From assembly GCA_947452215.1 (NCBI GenBank), contig CANGCD010000004.1, positions 1 through 35,412 on the forward strand: 35,412 nucleotides of DNA, read 5' to 3'. Of this stretch, positions 8,900 through 18,758 are shown one piece after another; within the stretch, counting starts at the first letter, position 1, and every line of letters begins with the position of its first letter. The notes under the pieces were generated by a model that worked only from the letters and a program-made list of their open reading frames with translations, did not search any database and was not told the DNA's origin. The position numbers and the translations under genes are program-made. Source of the stretch: Cytophagaceae bacterium (GTDB lineage Bacteria; Bacteroidota; Bacteroidia; Cytophagales; Spirosomataceae).

Positions 8900-9547
8900 A
8901 TGAATAAGCTGCTTAAAAATATTGCGTTGATTGGGTTAATATCCGTCATTCTTACGCACATATCTTGCGGTAGTTCGACTAAATCCTCTCCCGCTACTAC
9001 TAAAATGAACACAACAAAACTTGAAACAATAACGTTTGGTGCTGGATGTTTCTGGTGCGTAGAGGCCGTTTATCAGCGCCTAAAGGGTGTCAAATCCGTA
9101 ACCTCAGGTTATATGGGTGGTAAGCTCAAAAATCCTACCTACCGCGAAGTTTGTTCGGGACTTACTGGGCATGCTGAAGTTTGTCAAATTACTTATGACC
9201 CCGCTGTCATTTCTTTTCAAACACTTTTAGAGGTCTTTTGGCAGACACATGACCCAACCACCCTCAATCGCCAAGGAGCGGATGTAGGAACGCAATATCG
9301 TTCCGCGATTTTCGCACATACAGACGAGCAATTGCAACAGGCTCAAGAGTGGAAGACGAATTTGAATGCGAAACATGTTTTTCCGAATCCCATTGTGACG
9401 CAAATCGAAAAGGCATCTGCTTTCTATCCCGCAGAAGACTACCATCAAGATTATTACAATCAAAATGGCTATGAGCCTTATTGCCAAATCGTTATCAAAC
9501 CCAAAATGGATAAATTCCTGAAGGCCTTCAAGGATAAATTAAACTAG
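8900..9547 (+). CDS. msrA: Peptide-methionine (S)-S-oxide reductase MsrA with lipoprotein signal peptide
   Basis: TFGAGCFWCVEAVYQRLKGV, GYMGG, HAEVCQITYDP, FWQTHDPTTLNRQGADVGTQYRSAIF; N-terminal lipobox ILTHISCGSS. Confidence 0.95.
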   Translation: MNKLLKNIALIGLISVILTHISCGSSTKSSPATTKMNTTKLETITFGAGCFWCVEAVYQRLKGVKSVTSGYMGGKLKNPTYREVCSGLTGHAEVCQITYDPAVISFQTLLEVFWQTHDPTTLNRQGADVGTQYRSAIFAHTDEQLQQAQEWKTNLNAKHVFPNPIVTQIEKASAFYPAEDYHQDYYNQNGYEPYCQIVIKPKMDKFLKAFKDKLN

Positions 9548-12261
9548 AATCCGCCTTTGTCGTAGAAACTTCTTCGACGTGAGATTTTTAAATCCTGCAA
9601 TAAACTGGATTTTACACGTAAGTCGAATGAATAATTACTCGCTCGCCCGAAGAAAGGACTTGCTATGGGTGTCCAGTTGAAGTTCATCTCCCAGCAATGC
9701 AGATCTCGATGCACCGACATGTTTGTATAGGTCAGTCCGCTGTATTTAAAGTCATAGCCTGAGCTTACCGAGAACTTCCATTTTTCACTTATGCTGACAT
9801 CTCCCTGAAAAGTCAATCCGCTAATCTTTTGTGGATCAGCTAAGCCCATTCGGTTGTAACTAAATTGATAGGAGAATGAAAAGGTCCAAGGTACATTCCA
9901 GTCGACATAATCATCCATATTTCGGTTGATTTGCTTTAACTGAGCTTCCGATCCCATATCACTTGTCTTAGGCTTTTTAGCTGCGCTAGGAGCGAAGCGC
10001 CGACCAATTGACAGGTTGAATGATTGCAATCGTCCTAGTCCTTCACCTTTACTAAACATGTATTCGTTGGTCCGTCTGCCCATATCAAAAAACGCCGCAT
10101 CCTGAACATACGAATAGGGGTCCATACTTCCTCCGATATTGATGTCAAAATCTTTTACACGCGAATTCGCATTGAACCCAATGTTGGATAATGGGTATTC
10201 TTTGGCAAGTAAATTGTAACTTCCATTAATGCCAAAGTTATCAATCAAGCTGATTTTTTCATTCTGCTTCGTCGCGGTATCTGATTTCGTTTTCAACTTC
10301 GCTTCCAATGTATTCTGAATCCCAAAACTAATAGCCCCAGATGCCCCTCCATAAGATAAAATGCGGGGGTCAAAGGTGCTTAGTCGGCGAATATCTCCCA
10401 CTTGTTCCACGCCTTCGGCGTTGATGAACTTTCGGTTATTAATTCGTACATCCTGGAAATATCCGTAGGCCGGATCTGAATAATCGGGAGTGTAACTGAC
10501 ACTAATCGAAGGAACCATCGTGTGTCTCAATGCTTCCAATCTGCCTTTTTTAAATCGAGCCGTACCAAATACCCGCGTGTTCATGCTCGCCGAAAAGGAA
10601 ATCTGAGAATTGAATTTTGGTAGCCCTCCCACGGTATCAATCCGAACGGTCGAGTCCGACTTCATGTAGGTGTATTTATAGGAGCGGGTGTACATATTCC
10701 CTGACCATGATATACCAGGGGTGATATTGATGTAGCGATTAAGCTTAATGTTTGGCAATGAAATCGGTAAGCTATAATTGAATTTTGTTTGGGCCTTTTC
10801 CCAAAGCATTGGAATCGTGCTCGCATTTACAGCTACGACCCCCGGAGGAAGGTCATCCGCATTCGTTGGGATAAAGGGTTTCTGAATGATGCCACGCTGA
10901 CTATTCGACTCCCTCGGATAAACATCAAATTCATAACGTGTATAAGGGTCAGCAATTTGATTCGTCATGGAGATGCCCCCGGAAAAATCCAAACCCACAC
11001 GAAATTGATCCATGAATCGGTCACCTATACTCGATTTTCGTTTGAAGGGTTGAAATTGATTTAGACCTAAACTGAATTCGGTCCCTGCATCAAAAACGCG
11101 GGTAGTTGTATTTTGATTAATCCGTAAGCTGATGCTGCTGCGGAAAGTTTGACCTACGTTTTTTGTGTATTGTACAGAAGATCCAATGGTATTGGACAAA
11201 TATTGTTGCGTATTGAAGTTGTTGTATTGGTTATACGAATTGGACGCGATATTTACGGAAGCCGAGAAGCTAGAGTTGCCTAAACTGCGTGGACTATGTG
11301 ACCATTGCAAAGCAAAATCCGTTCGTTTCGTCGGGTTGAATTCATCCCCGTTTGAGTTTCGATTGAAGGCTAAGTTAAAGCTCCCCGCATACCGATAGCG
11401 CTTATTGTATTGTGAGTTTGCGCCTAAACCCCAGCCTCCTTTCGAATAAATTTGACCTGTAAAACGGATACCAATGTGTTCACTCGCCGCCCAATAATAG
11501 CCTCCTTCGCGCAAATAAAATCCTCTACCCGTAGGCTCTTCGCCATAGGTGGGTACTATAATACCTGATTTTCCCGCTTCTTTGGGTTGGGAATACGGGA
11601 AGAATCCAAAAGGTAAACCGATTGGGAGCGGAATGTCATTCAATTCAAAATGGAATGGTCCAGAAATGATTTCTTTTTTACCTACTACTTTAATCTTACT
11701 TGCCTTGATGTGAAAATGGGGATGGCTTAAATTACAGGTTGTGTAAATGGCATTCCGAATGTATAAATTGTCATCTTCATCTTTTTTAACCGTTTTCCCC
11801 TGTACAAAGCCTTCGCCTTGCTGGGTAACAATTCCTTTTATCGCTGCCCGTTTTGTTTTGAAATTATATCGAATTTCGTCCGAATCATATTTGTCGGCGC
11901 CCTGCGTAAACACCGGCAAACCGGTCATTTTGTGCGCTGTAGAATCATATTGCCCGATGGCATACACTTCATTCTTCTCCCAGTCCAAACGAATATAACT
12001 CGATTCTAGACTGATGTCGCCGTATTTTACTTTAGCATTCCCATACAAATGAACGACTTGTTTGTCGGCATCAAGCACCGTAGAATCTAATGCAGAATAA
12101 AAGACAGTTGTTTGTAGGTCCTGTTGCTTGGAAAGGCTATCGGATTTGGCTAAGTTTTTCTGAGTAGAATCCGCCAAGATTACCCGCTGGGCGTGTAACG
12201 TCGGAAGGACGCACATCAGGCCGAAGCATAGTAAAAGGTAATATGTGGATTTCTTTATCAA
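9544..12261 (-). CDS. lptD: LPS assembly outer membrane protein LptD (OstA-like N-domain plus C-terminal barrel)
   Basis: Signal peptide, OstA-like N-domain (VVHLYGNAKVKYGDISLESSYIRLDWEKNEVYA...), LPIGLPFGFFPYSQPKEAGKSGIIVPTYGE; TTG start supported by signal peptide. Confidence 0.9.
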   Translation of the reverse strand: MIKKSTYYLLLCFGLMCVLPTLHAQRVILADSTQKNLAKSDSLSKQQDLQTTVFYSALDSTVLDADKQVVHLYGNAKVKYGDISLESSYIRLDWEKNEVYAIGQYDSTAHKMTGLPVFTQGADKYDSDEIRYNFKTKRAAIKGIVTQQGEGFVQGKTVKKDEDDNLYIRNAIYTTCNLSHPHFHIKASKIKVVGKKEIISGPFHFELNDIPLPIGLPFGFFPYSQPKEAGKSGIIVPTYGEEPTGRGFYLREGGYYWAASEHIGIRFTGQIYSKGGWGLGANSQYNKRYRYAGSFNLAFNRNSNGDEFNPTKRTDFALQWSHSPRSLGNSSFSASVNIASNSYNQYNNFNTQQYLSNTIGSSVQYTKNVGQTFRSSISLRINQNTTTRVFDAGTEFSLGLNQFQPFKRKSSIGDRFMDQFRVGLDFSGGISMTNQIADPYTRYEFDVYPRESNSQRGIIQKPFIPTNADDLPPGVVAVNASTIPMLWEKAQTKFNYSLPISLPNIKLNRYINITPGISWSGNMYTRSYKYTYMKSDSTVRIDTVGGLPKFNSQISFSASMNTRVFGTARFKKGRLEALRHTMVPSISVSYTPDYSDPAYGYFQDVRINNRKFINAEGVEQVGDIRRLSTFDPRILSYGGASGAISFGIQNTLEAKLKTKSDTATKQNEKISLIDNFGINGSYNLLAKEYPLSNIGFNANSRVKDFDINIGGSMDPYSYVQDAAFFDMGRRTNEYMFSKGEGLGRLQSFNLSIGRRFAPSAAKKPKTSDMGSEAQLKQINRNMDDYVDWNVPWTFSFSYQFSYNRMGLADPQKISGLTFQGDVSISEKWKFSVSSGYDFKYSGLTYTNMSVHRDLHCWEMNFNWTPIASPFFGRASNYSFDLRVKSSLLQDLKISRRRSFYDKGGF

Positions 12262-12276
12262 ATGGAATTTAAAAAT

Positions 12277-12284
12277 TATATTTG
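12277..12284 (+). promoter_or_regulatory. Candidate -7 element TATATTTG for the amidase gene
   Basis: Matches TAnnTTTG; 65 nt upstream of ATG 12350. Confidence 0.5.
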
Positions 12285-12302
12285 TCCTCTGTAATCAATT
12301 TG

Positions 12303-12310
12303 CAAAATTA
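12303..12310 (-). promoter_or_regulatory. Candidate -7 element (minus strand TAATTTTG) for lptD
   Basis: Plus-strand CAAAATTA, 41 nt upstream of the lptD TTG start. Confidence 0.4.
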
Positions 12311-12349
12311 CATCATTGCTTGGTACCTAAGTGTAATAATCTAAAAATA

Positions 12350-13150
12350 ATGTTTTCATCCATGCGAGTTATTTTTGTTATTGGGCTTTCTTTGTCAATT
12401 ATCTCGGCGACTATGCCTGAGCTTGCGCCTAGCAAGGTGGCCAAAAAAAATATCATCAAAACGGTTTGTCTCGATGCAGGTCATGGGGGAAAGGATCCCG
12501 GTTGTTTAGGGCCTGCGGGCGCGAGGGAAGGGAAAGTTACGTTGAAAATCATCTTGGAATTAGGGAAGCGCTTAAAGGCTGAATACCCGGATATGAAGGT
12601 GATTTATACACGAGATACCGACGAATTCATTGAATTATTTGAGCGCGCGGATATCGCAAATCGGAATAAAGCGGATTTGTTTATTTCGGTGCATTGCAAT
12701 GCGGCAGTCAATAAATCGGCTTATGGGACAGAAACCTATACCATGGGTCTCCACAAAACGGACGGGAATCTAAATGTCGCCAAACGAGAAAACTCCGTAA
12801 TCTTACAAGAAAAAGACTATCAAACGTCTTATAATGGCTTTGACCCAAGTTCCCCGCTGGCACACATCATGATGGCTAATTACCAAAGTGCCTTTATGGC
12901 CAATTCGGTAAAGTTTGCGTCTCATGTAGAAGATGAGTTTTCGAAAACGTTCAAGCGTAAGAGTTTTGGGGTTAAGCAAGCGGGTTTTTTGGTTATTTGG
13001 CGAACAGCAATGCCTAGTGTGTTGGTTGAAACCGGCTTCTTAACCAATCCCACGGAAGAAGAATATTTGAATTCTGAAAAAGGGCAGGCCGAAGTTGCGG
13101 ATGCCATAACAACGGCATTCAAAAAATATAAAGACGAAATTGAAAAATAA
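12350..13150 (+). CDS. N-acetylmuramoyl-L-alanine amidase (Amidase_3)
   Basis: VCLDAGHGGKDPGCLGPAGAREGKVTLKIILELGKRL, FISVHCNAA, VLVETGFLTNPTEE. ORF track start 12245 (GTG) precedes a likely promoter, so ATG 12350 is preferred. Confidence 0.93.
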   Translation: MFSSMRVIFVIGLSLSIISATMPELAPSKVAKKNIIKTVCLDAGHGGKDPGCLGPAGAREGKVTLKIILELGKRLKAEYPDMKVIYTRDTDEFIELFERADIANRNKADLFISVHCNAAVNKSAYGTETYTMGLHKTDGNLNVAKRENSVILQEKDYQTSYNGFDPSSPLAHIMMANYQSAFMANSVKFASHVEDEFSKTFKRKSFGVKQAGFLVIWRTAMPSVLVETGFLTNPTEEEYLNSEKGQAEVADAITTAFKKYKDEIEK

Positions 13151-13157
13151 ACCCATT

Positions 13158-14108
13158 ATGTTTCAAAGCAACGAATTGAAGGTTGGTTTTTTGGCATTGC
13201 TTGCCTTCCTAATCCTGTATTTTGGGTTTAACTTCCTGAAAGGAAATGATGTATTTTCGTCTTCGAAAATCTATTATGTGACCTATGACAATGTCGATGG
13301 TTTAACTTCGTCCAATCAGGTACTCTTGAATGGCATCGAAGTGGGGAAAGTGAAAAAGGTTGAATTGCTTCCAGAAAATGGCAATAAAATTAAGGTGACC
13401 TTACGGATCAACAAAGATTTGATCCTTCCGGATAAAACGCTTATTGTGCTTTCCGATGGTGCTTTGTTAGGCGGTAAGGTGATGCGTCTTGAATTGTTAG
13501 GGAAAGGTTCATTGCCTACAGAGAGTGTTATTCAAGGAACGACGGAAAAGGGACTTTCGGCTTTATTGAAGGAGCGTGCTTTGCCTGTCCTTTCTAATGC
13601 GGATTCCTTGCTCGTGTCATTTCGAAAAATTAGTCTGAAGTTCGAGCACACGGGAACTCATTTGAATGAGTTGATTAAGAATTCAAATTCAGCAGTGACT
13701 AACATCAATGGTTCGGTGACGGAACTCGTAAGTGATAATAAAGCGAACGTGAAACAAATCACGGCGAATATGAAATCCCTAACGCAAAGCTTAACAGAAA
13801 CCGAAAAGCAATTGAAACCTTTGTTGGTGAAATTCAATACGGTCGCCGATTCTTTGCAAGCTGTTCGCATCGGTCAAACCTTGCAAGAAGCGGGTAAGGC
13901 GATTCAATCCCTTCAAAAAATCGTTACTAAGTTAGAGCAAGGGCAAGGAAGCGCTGGAAAATTGTTGACCAATGACTCTTTATATAACGGGCTAAATAAG
14001 TCTTTGTTGGATTTAGATAAATTGTTAATCGATTTCCGCACACAGCCGAAGCGCTACATTCATTTTTCAGTTTTTGGAAAAAAAGAATTGAAAGCAGTTA
14101 CGCAATAA
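13158..14108 (+). CDS. MCE/MlaD family protein (lipid transport substrate-binding subunit)
   Basis: N-terminal TM (ELKVGFLALLAFLILYFGFNFLKG) then MCE domain (YYVTYDNVDGLTSSNQVLLNGIEVGKV); ATG 13158 preferred over TTG 13140. Confidence 0.9.
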   Translation: MFQSNELKVGFLALLAFLILYFGFNFLKGNDVFSSSKIYYVTYDNVDGLTSSNQVLLNGIEVGKVKKVELLPENGNKIKVTLRINKDLILPDKTLIVLSDGALLGGKVMRLELLGKGSLPTESVIQGTTEKGLSALLKERALPVLSNADSLLVSFRKISLKFEHTGTHLNELIKNSNSAVTNINGSVTELVSDNKANVKQITANMKSLTQSLTETEKQLKPLLVKFNTVADSLQAVRIGQTLQEAGKAIQSLQKIVTKLEQGQGSAGKLLTNDSLYNGLNKSLLDLDKLLIDFRTQPKRYIHFSVFGKKELKAVTQ

Positions 14109-14121
14109 ATAAACCCAGTAC

Positions 14122-14949
14122 ATGGCGACTAAGCAATTAAAGATTTTGGCAGATGTCGAGATTACCGATATTTTAATGGCAGAGCTGGGTGAAATCGGTT
14201 TTGATATATTTGAAGATACAGCATCGGGAATTAATGCCTATTGTCCGATGGATGTTTATGATGGCGCAGCCACCCATGAGATCATTGAGCGCTATCGGTT
14301 TTTAGGTTCTATCGATGTAGCGGAAGCGGAAATTGAGAAGCAAAATTGGAATGCGGTATGGGAAACAAATTATGATCCTATTCGCATTTCAGATCAAGTG
14401 AATATTCGAGCGAGTTTTCATGAGCCGGACCCAACGGCCGCGATGGATATTGTAATTAATCCCAAAATGTCCTTTGGAACGGGACATCACGAAACCACCA
14501 CCTTAATGGTTCAAGCCCTTTTTGAAATTTCATTGGAAGGGAAATCGGTTTTGGATGTGGGGACGGGGACTGGAATCCTTGCATTTATTGCGATGAAATT
14601 GGGGGCAAGTCGCGTACATGGATTTGATATCGACCCATGGTCTGTTGAAAACTCCATTGAGAATGCAGCGCTGAATGATTGTGAATCAGCAACTTTTCAG
14701 GAAGGCACGATACGAAACGAGCCTTTAACGGTTTATGATGTTGTCATTGCAAATATTAATCGCAATATCTTATTGGATGAAATAGCGGAATATGCTTTGC
14801 GCTTAGCGTCAAAGGGTTATCTGTTTTTGAGCGGATTTTATGCAGAAGATATTCCCTACATTACGGAGGCGGCTCATTTGCATGGCTTGCAATTAGAGAT
14901 CGAAACCAATTTACGTAATTGGGCATGCCTTCGCTTGCGAAAGAGCTAA
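14122..14949 (+). CDS. prmA: Ribosomal protein L11 methyltransferase
   Basis: INPKMSFGTGHHETTTLMVQAL, VLDVGTGTGILAFIAMKLGASRVHGFDIDPWSVENSIENAALN, VIANINRNIL. Confidence 0.95.
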   Translation: MATKQLKILADVEITDILMAELGEIGFDIFEDTASGINAYCPMDVYDGAATHEIIERYRFLGSIDVAEAEIEKQNWNAVWETNYDPIRISDQVNIRASFHEPDPTAAMDIVINPKMSFGTGHHETTTLMVQALFEISLEGKSVLDVGTGTGILAFIAMKLGASRVHGFDIDPWSVENSIENAALNDCESATFQEGTIRNEPLTVYDVVIANINRNILLDEIAEYALRLASKGYLFLSGFYAEDIPYITEAAHLHGLQLEIETNLRNWACLRLRKS

Positions 14950-14987
14950 TTGTTAATTTTCGTGTTTTTGTGAATTAATTCATGAAA

Positions 14988-15010
14988 AAAACCTTATTTT
15001 TGAAGGTTTT
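14988..15010 (+). terminator. Terminator-like hairpin downstream of prmA
   Basis: AAAACCTT-N7-AAGGTTTT; A/T-rich 8-bp stem with a short T run. The loop contains a TATTTTTG -7-like motif. Confidence 0.45.
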
Positions 15011-15048
15011 ACTCATAGAACTCGCGAAATCGGGTTCTCATTAGCTAC

Positions 15049-17985
15049 ATGAAGATCTCTCCAAACAAACCTTTTCAGGTTGTTTACTCCTTATTGTCTC
15101 ACGAATGCCTCGGTTATTTGTTCGAGGTTTTTGTTGTTCAATTGAATGACAAGAGTCAATTGACGTGGGAGTACCAAACACTGACAACTCGGAATTTTCA
15201 TGAATTCGCTCATGGTTTAGATGAGCGTGATGAAGCTGCTGTGAAATTGGTAGAGGGAATGAAGCCCGCGGCGATTTTTGAAAAGTTTAATACTTCCAAG
15301 CGGAAAACGATGGAGGAGTTTTTCCTGAAAACCTTTGATGCAGAAAAAGGAGAAAAGGAAATTCAAGAGGCTGTTCATGTGGTCGTTGAGAAGCGCCGCG
15401 CCCAGATTTTTGAATTGATTTGTCCGGATAAGACCTTGTTCATTATGGGGAATGACGGGAATCCCATGCGTCAATCTGTCGAGATTCAAGCGGAGGCTGT
15501 CGAGGTGCTATTTCATTTCATGCGAAATGAGGAGAATACGCATTACTTCCCAACCTTAAAATACAAAGGCAATAAGCTCGAGTTCCAATACAAAGACGCC
15601 CTCATCCTATGCGATGAACCGGCTTGGATGTTATTGAATCAAAAGCTTTACCATTTCAAACCCCAATTAGAAGGAAAGAAATTACGTGCCTTTTTGAATA
15701 AAAAATTCGTGGTTATTCCACGGAACATGGAAGAGGATTACTTCCGTAAGTTTGTCAAAGCCATGGTCGCGCGTTATCCGGTACATGCCAAAGGATTTGA
15801 AATCACGAACACGGAAAAAAATTGCCAGTATTTATTGTCGTACGGGCCGATTACCCCAAGGTTGGACGAGGACGAAAAGGTTTCTTCCAAAAAAGCGTTG
15901 GAAGCGGCCGATAAATGGCAATTTGTTCTGTCCTTTCAATATGGCAATAACCGATTCCCATGGGATGGTTTATCGGCGGAGGCCAATGTCCTTTTCGAGA
16001 AGAAAGGGGATAGTTATGCCTTCCAAAAAATCATGCGTTCGTTGACGAAAGAAAAACGTGCTTTTCAAGCGTTAAAATCCATGGGCTTGCCTATGGAGGC
16101 TGATGGCCGTGCTACGATTTCGCGCTCTGATGCCGTTCAATGGTTGACAGCCCATAAGCAAGATCTAGATCAAGGGGCTTTCTCTGTCCAATTTAAAGGG
16201 GATGGCTCTGCGCCACGGTATTTCTTAGGGAAGCCAGAAATTAAGATTCGCATCGGTGAAAAATTAGATTGGTTCGACGTGCAGGCGATTATCTCGTTTG
16301 GTACTTTCCAAATCCCATTCTTAAAAATTCGCCAATTAATTTTACAGAAAAAGAAGGAATTCCATCTTCCAGATGGTTCCATTGCGATTATTCCAGATAA
16401 TTGGTTCCATGATTACCAAGATTTATTTTATTTCTCGGAAACACGCCCTGGGGAAGATGGGGTATTCTTGCGTCGCCAACATTTCCAATTGATTCAGGAA
16501 TGGGAGAACCAGGAGTTGGTAAAAACCAACCTGCGCACCAAAACGCTGAATGATTTAAAGCTAGAAACTAAGGAGTTCCCCGTTCCGAAAAACTTCAAAG
16601 GTACTTTGCGGCCTTACCAATTAGAAGGCTACCGTTGGATGCGTACGCGCCAGTCCGCAGGCCTGGGAGCTTGTTTGGCCGACGATATGGGTCTTGGGAA
16701 GACGGTTCAGACCTTGTGTCTATTGCAGAGCTTAAAAGAGCAAGGGGAGACCTTGCCATCTTTACTCGTTATGCCTACGTCTTTGTTGTATAACTGGGAG
16801 ATGGAGGCGAAAAAGTTTACGCCTCAATTACGTGTCTTGGTGTACAGTGGACCTCAGCGCGAGAAGTTGCAAGCTCAAATTGGAAAGGTGGATTTGATTC
16901 TTTGTTCGTTCGGTATGGTTCGTTCGGATATTGATTGGTTCGAAAAACAAGCCTTCAGTTACGTGATTTTAGATGAATCTCAAGCCATTAAAAATCCTTT
17001 AGCTAATATTACCAAGGCGGTTCAAAAATTGAATGCTAAGTTCCGTTTGGTCATGACAGGTACGCCGTTGGAAAACTCGACGATGGACTTATGGTCACAA
17101 ATGAATTTTGTGAATACGGGTTTATTAGGTACCCAACGCTATTTCAAGGACCACTTCCAGATTCCCATCGAAAAGAAAGCCGATGGCGATCAGAAGAAGC
17201 GGCTATATTTCTTAATTAAGCCTTATTTACTGCGTCGTGAGAAAAGACAAGTGGCGGCGGATTTACCAGAAAAAATGGAGTCCATCACCTATTGCACGAT
17301 GTCGGAAGAACAAGAGCGTTTATACGATAAAACGAAGTCCTTCTACCGCGATGTCTTATTGAAGCAGATCAAAGACGAAGGCTTACAGAAATCAAGATTC
17401 TCTGTCTTGCAGGGCTTGACAAAATTACGTCAATTGGCCAATCACCCCGCATTATGTGAGGATGGTTTTGAAGGGGAATCCGGCAAGATGGAAGCAGTTT
17501 TAGAGAAATTAGAGACTGTACTCGAGCAACACCATAAGGTGCTCATTTTTAGTCAATTTGTTCAGCATTTGGGCTTGATTCGTAAGGCCTTGGATGAGCG
17601 TGGAATTGATTATGCTTATTTAGATGGAAGTACATCTGATCGTAAAGGACAGGTGGAAAGTTTCCAAAAGGATGATGGTCAATCGGTATTCTTAATCTCC
17701 TTAAAAGCAGGTGGAGTAGGCTTGAATTTAACTGCGGCAGATTACGTCTTTTTGTTGGATCCTTGGTGGAATCCGGCGGCGGAAGCTCAGGCAATTGACC
17801 GAGCACATCGTATTGGACAGAAGAAAACTGTATTTACGTATAAATTTATCAGTAAAGAGACCGTAGAGGAAAAAATTCTATCGTTGCAACAGCGGAAATT
17901 AGACCTCGCGAATGAGCTTGTTACTTCCGATGAAAGTATCTTGCGTAATTTGAGCGAGGATGAAGTCTTGGATTTATTGAGCTAA
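15049..17985 (+). CDS. SNF2-family DEAD/DEAH box helicase
   Basis: CLADDMGLGKTVQTL (Walker A), VILDESQAIKN (DEAH-like box), VMTGTPLENS, LKAGGVGLNLTAADYVFLLDPWWNPAAEAQAIDRAHRIGQ (motifs V-VI). Confidence 0.95.
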   Translation: MKISPNKPFQVVYSLLSHECLGYLFEVFVVQLNDKSQLTWEYQTLTTRNFHEFAHGLDERDEAAVKLVEGMKPAAIFEKFNTSKRKTMEEFFLKTFDAEKGEKEIQEAVHVVVEKRRAQIFELICPDKTLFIMGNDGNPMRQSVEIQAEAVEVLFHFMRNEENTHYFPTLKYKGNKLEFQYKDALILCDEPAWMLLNQKLYHFKPQLEGKKLRAFLNKKFVVIPRNMEEDYFRKFVKAMVARYPVHAKGFEITNTEKNCQYLLSYGPITPRLDEDEKVSSKKALEAADKWQFVLSFQYGNNRFPWDGLSAEANVLFEKKGDSYAFQKIMRSLTKEKRAFQALKSMGLPMEADGRATISRSDAVQWLTAHKQDLDQGAFSVQFKGDGSAPRYFLGKPEIKIRIGEKLDWFDVQAIISFGTFQIPFLKIRQLILQKKKEFHLPDGSIAIIPDNWFHDYQDLFYFSETRPGEDGVFLRRQHFQLIQEWENQELVKTNLRTKTLNDLKLETKEFPVPKNFKGTLRPYQLEGYRWMRTRQSAGLGACLADDMGLGKTVQTLCLLQSLKEQGETLPSLLVMPTSLLYNWEMEAKKFTPQLRVLVYSGPQREKLQAQIGKVDLILCSFGMVRSDIDWFEKQAFSYVILDESQAIKNPLANITKAVQKLNAKFRLVMTGTPLENSTMDLWSQMNFVNTGLLGTQRYFKDHFQIPIEKKADGDQKKRLYFLIKPYLLRREKRQVAADLPEKMESITYCTMSEEQERLYDKTKSFYRDVLLKQIKDEGLQKSRFSVLQGLTKLRQLANHPALCEDGFEGESGKMEAVLEKLETVLEQHHKVLIFSQFVQHLGLIRKALDERGIDYAYLDGSTSDRKGQVESFQKDDGQSVFLISLKAGGVGLNLTAADYVFLLDPWWNPAAEAQAIDRAHRIGQKKTVFTYKFISKETVEEKILSLQQRKLDLANELVTSDESILRNLSEDEVLDLLS

Positions 17986-18639
17986 TTTGACGAGGATGTT
18001 TTTGGCTACCTCATGGCTGATGAAAACCGCTGGCGCCTCGTCGATGGAAACAGAGACAGATCTGTCAAATGCATTAACCTCCTGCACATAAAGCGCAGAA
18101 CCCAGACTAAGTTTCATTTTGGTTAGTAATTGTAAAAATATCGCAGAATCTTTTGCCACACCCATCAAGACACATCGTTTACCCGCTTTGATATCTGCGA
18201 GGTGTTGATAGCCTAATTCGGGCATTACCCCATTTTTACTTGGTATCGGATCGCCATGGGGGTCTGTTTTGGGGAATTCTAAAAATTCATCGAGTTTTTC
18301 GATGAGCGAATCTGATTCGATATGTTCCAATTGTTCCGCAATTTCATGCACCTCGTCCCAGTTGAAGCCCATTTTTTCCACCAGGAAAACCTCCCACAAA
18401 CGGTGTTTTCGAACAATCCCCAAGGCAATTTTTTCACCCTCCGGACTTAAGCGAACCCCTTGGTATTTTTGGTAATTAACCCATCCTTTCTCAGCAAGTT
18501 TCCGTAGCATATCTGTCACAGATGCAGCTTTGGTTTGCGTTAATTCGGCGACAGCATTTGTCGAAATATCATCGGTATGACCTTCTGAAAGTCGGTAAAT
18601 GATTTTCAAATAGTTTTCTTCTGCAAAGGAGGTGGACAT
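17974..18639 (-). CDS. mntR: DtxR/MntR-family metal-dependent transcriptional regulator
   Basis: FAEENYLKIIYRLSE, wHTH TKAASVTDMLRKLAEKGWVNYQKYQGVRLSPEGEKIA, C-terminal FeoA-like domain; divergent from mntH. ATG 18639 preferred over TTG 18660. Confidence 0.9.
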   Translation of the reverse strand: MSTSFAEENYLKIIYRLSEGHTDDISTNAVAELTQTKAASVTDMLRKLAEKGWVNYQKYQGVRLSPEGEKIALGIVRKHRLWEVFLVEKMGFNWDEVHEIAEQLEHIESDSLIEKLDEFLEFPKTDPHGDPIPSKNGVMPELGYQHLADIKAGKRCVLMGVAKDSAIFLQLLTKMKLSLGSALYVQEVNAFDRSVSVSIDEAPAVFISHEVAKNILVKLAQ

Positions 18640-18686
18640 CGTGATACATTTAGAATTCAAAAATAAGGATTTATTTGTTTTAAAAT

Positions 18687-18708
18687 ATTTTTAGATGAAA
18701 CTAAAAAT
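18687..18708. promoter_or_regulatory. Candidate MntR/DtxR operator (inverted repeat)
   Basis: ATTTTTAG-ATGAAA-CTAAAAAT, 8-bp perfect arms, in the mntR-mntH divergent intergenic region. Confidence 0.6.
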
Positions 18709-18733
18709 TATTTTTGAATCATCGTAAATCTTG

Positions 18734-18741
18734 TATATTTG
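18734..18741 (+). promoter_or_regulatory. Candidate -7 element TATATTTG for mntH
   Basis: Matches TAnnTTTG, with upstream TTTG at 18713-18716. Confidence 0.5.
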
Positions 18742-18758
18742 GATGTTAAATTCGAAAA

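Noticed and set aside
15049-17985. SNF2 helicase as part of a defence system
   Set aside because: Neighbours are housekeeping (prmA, mntR) and no nuclease, methyltransferase or other defence partner is adjacent; looks like the common chromosomal Bacteroidota SNF2 protein.
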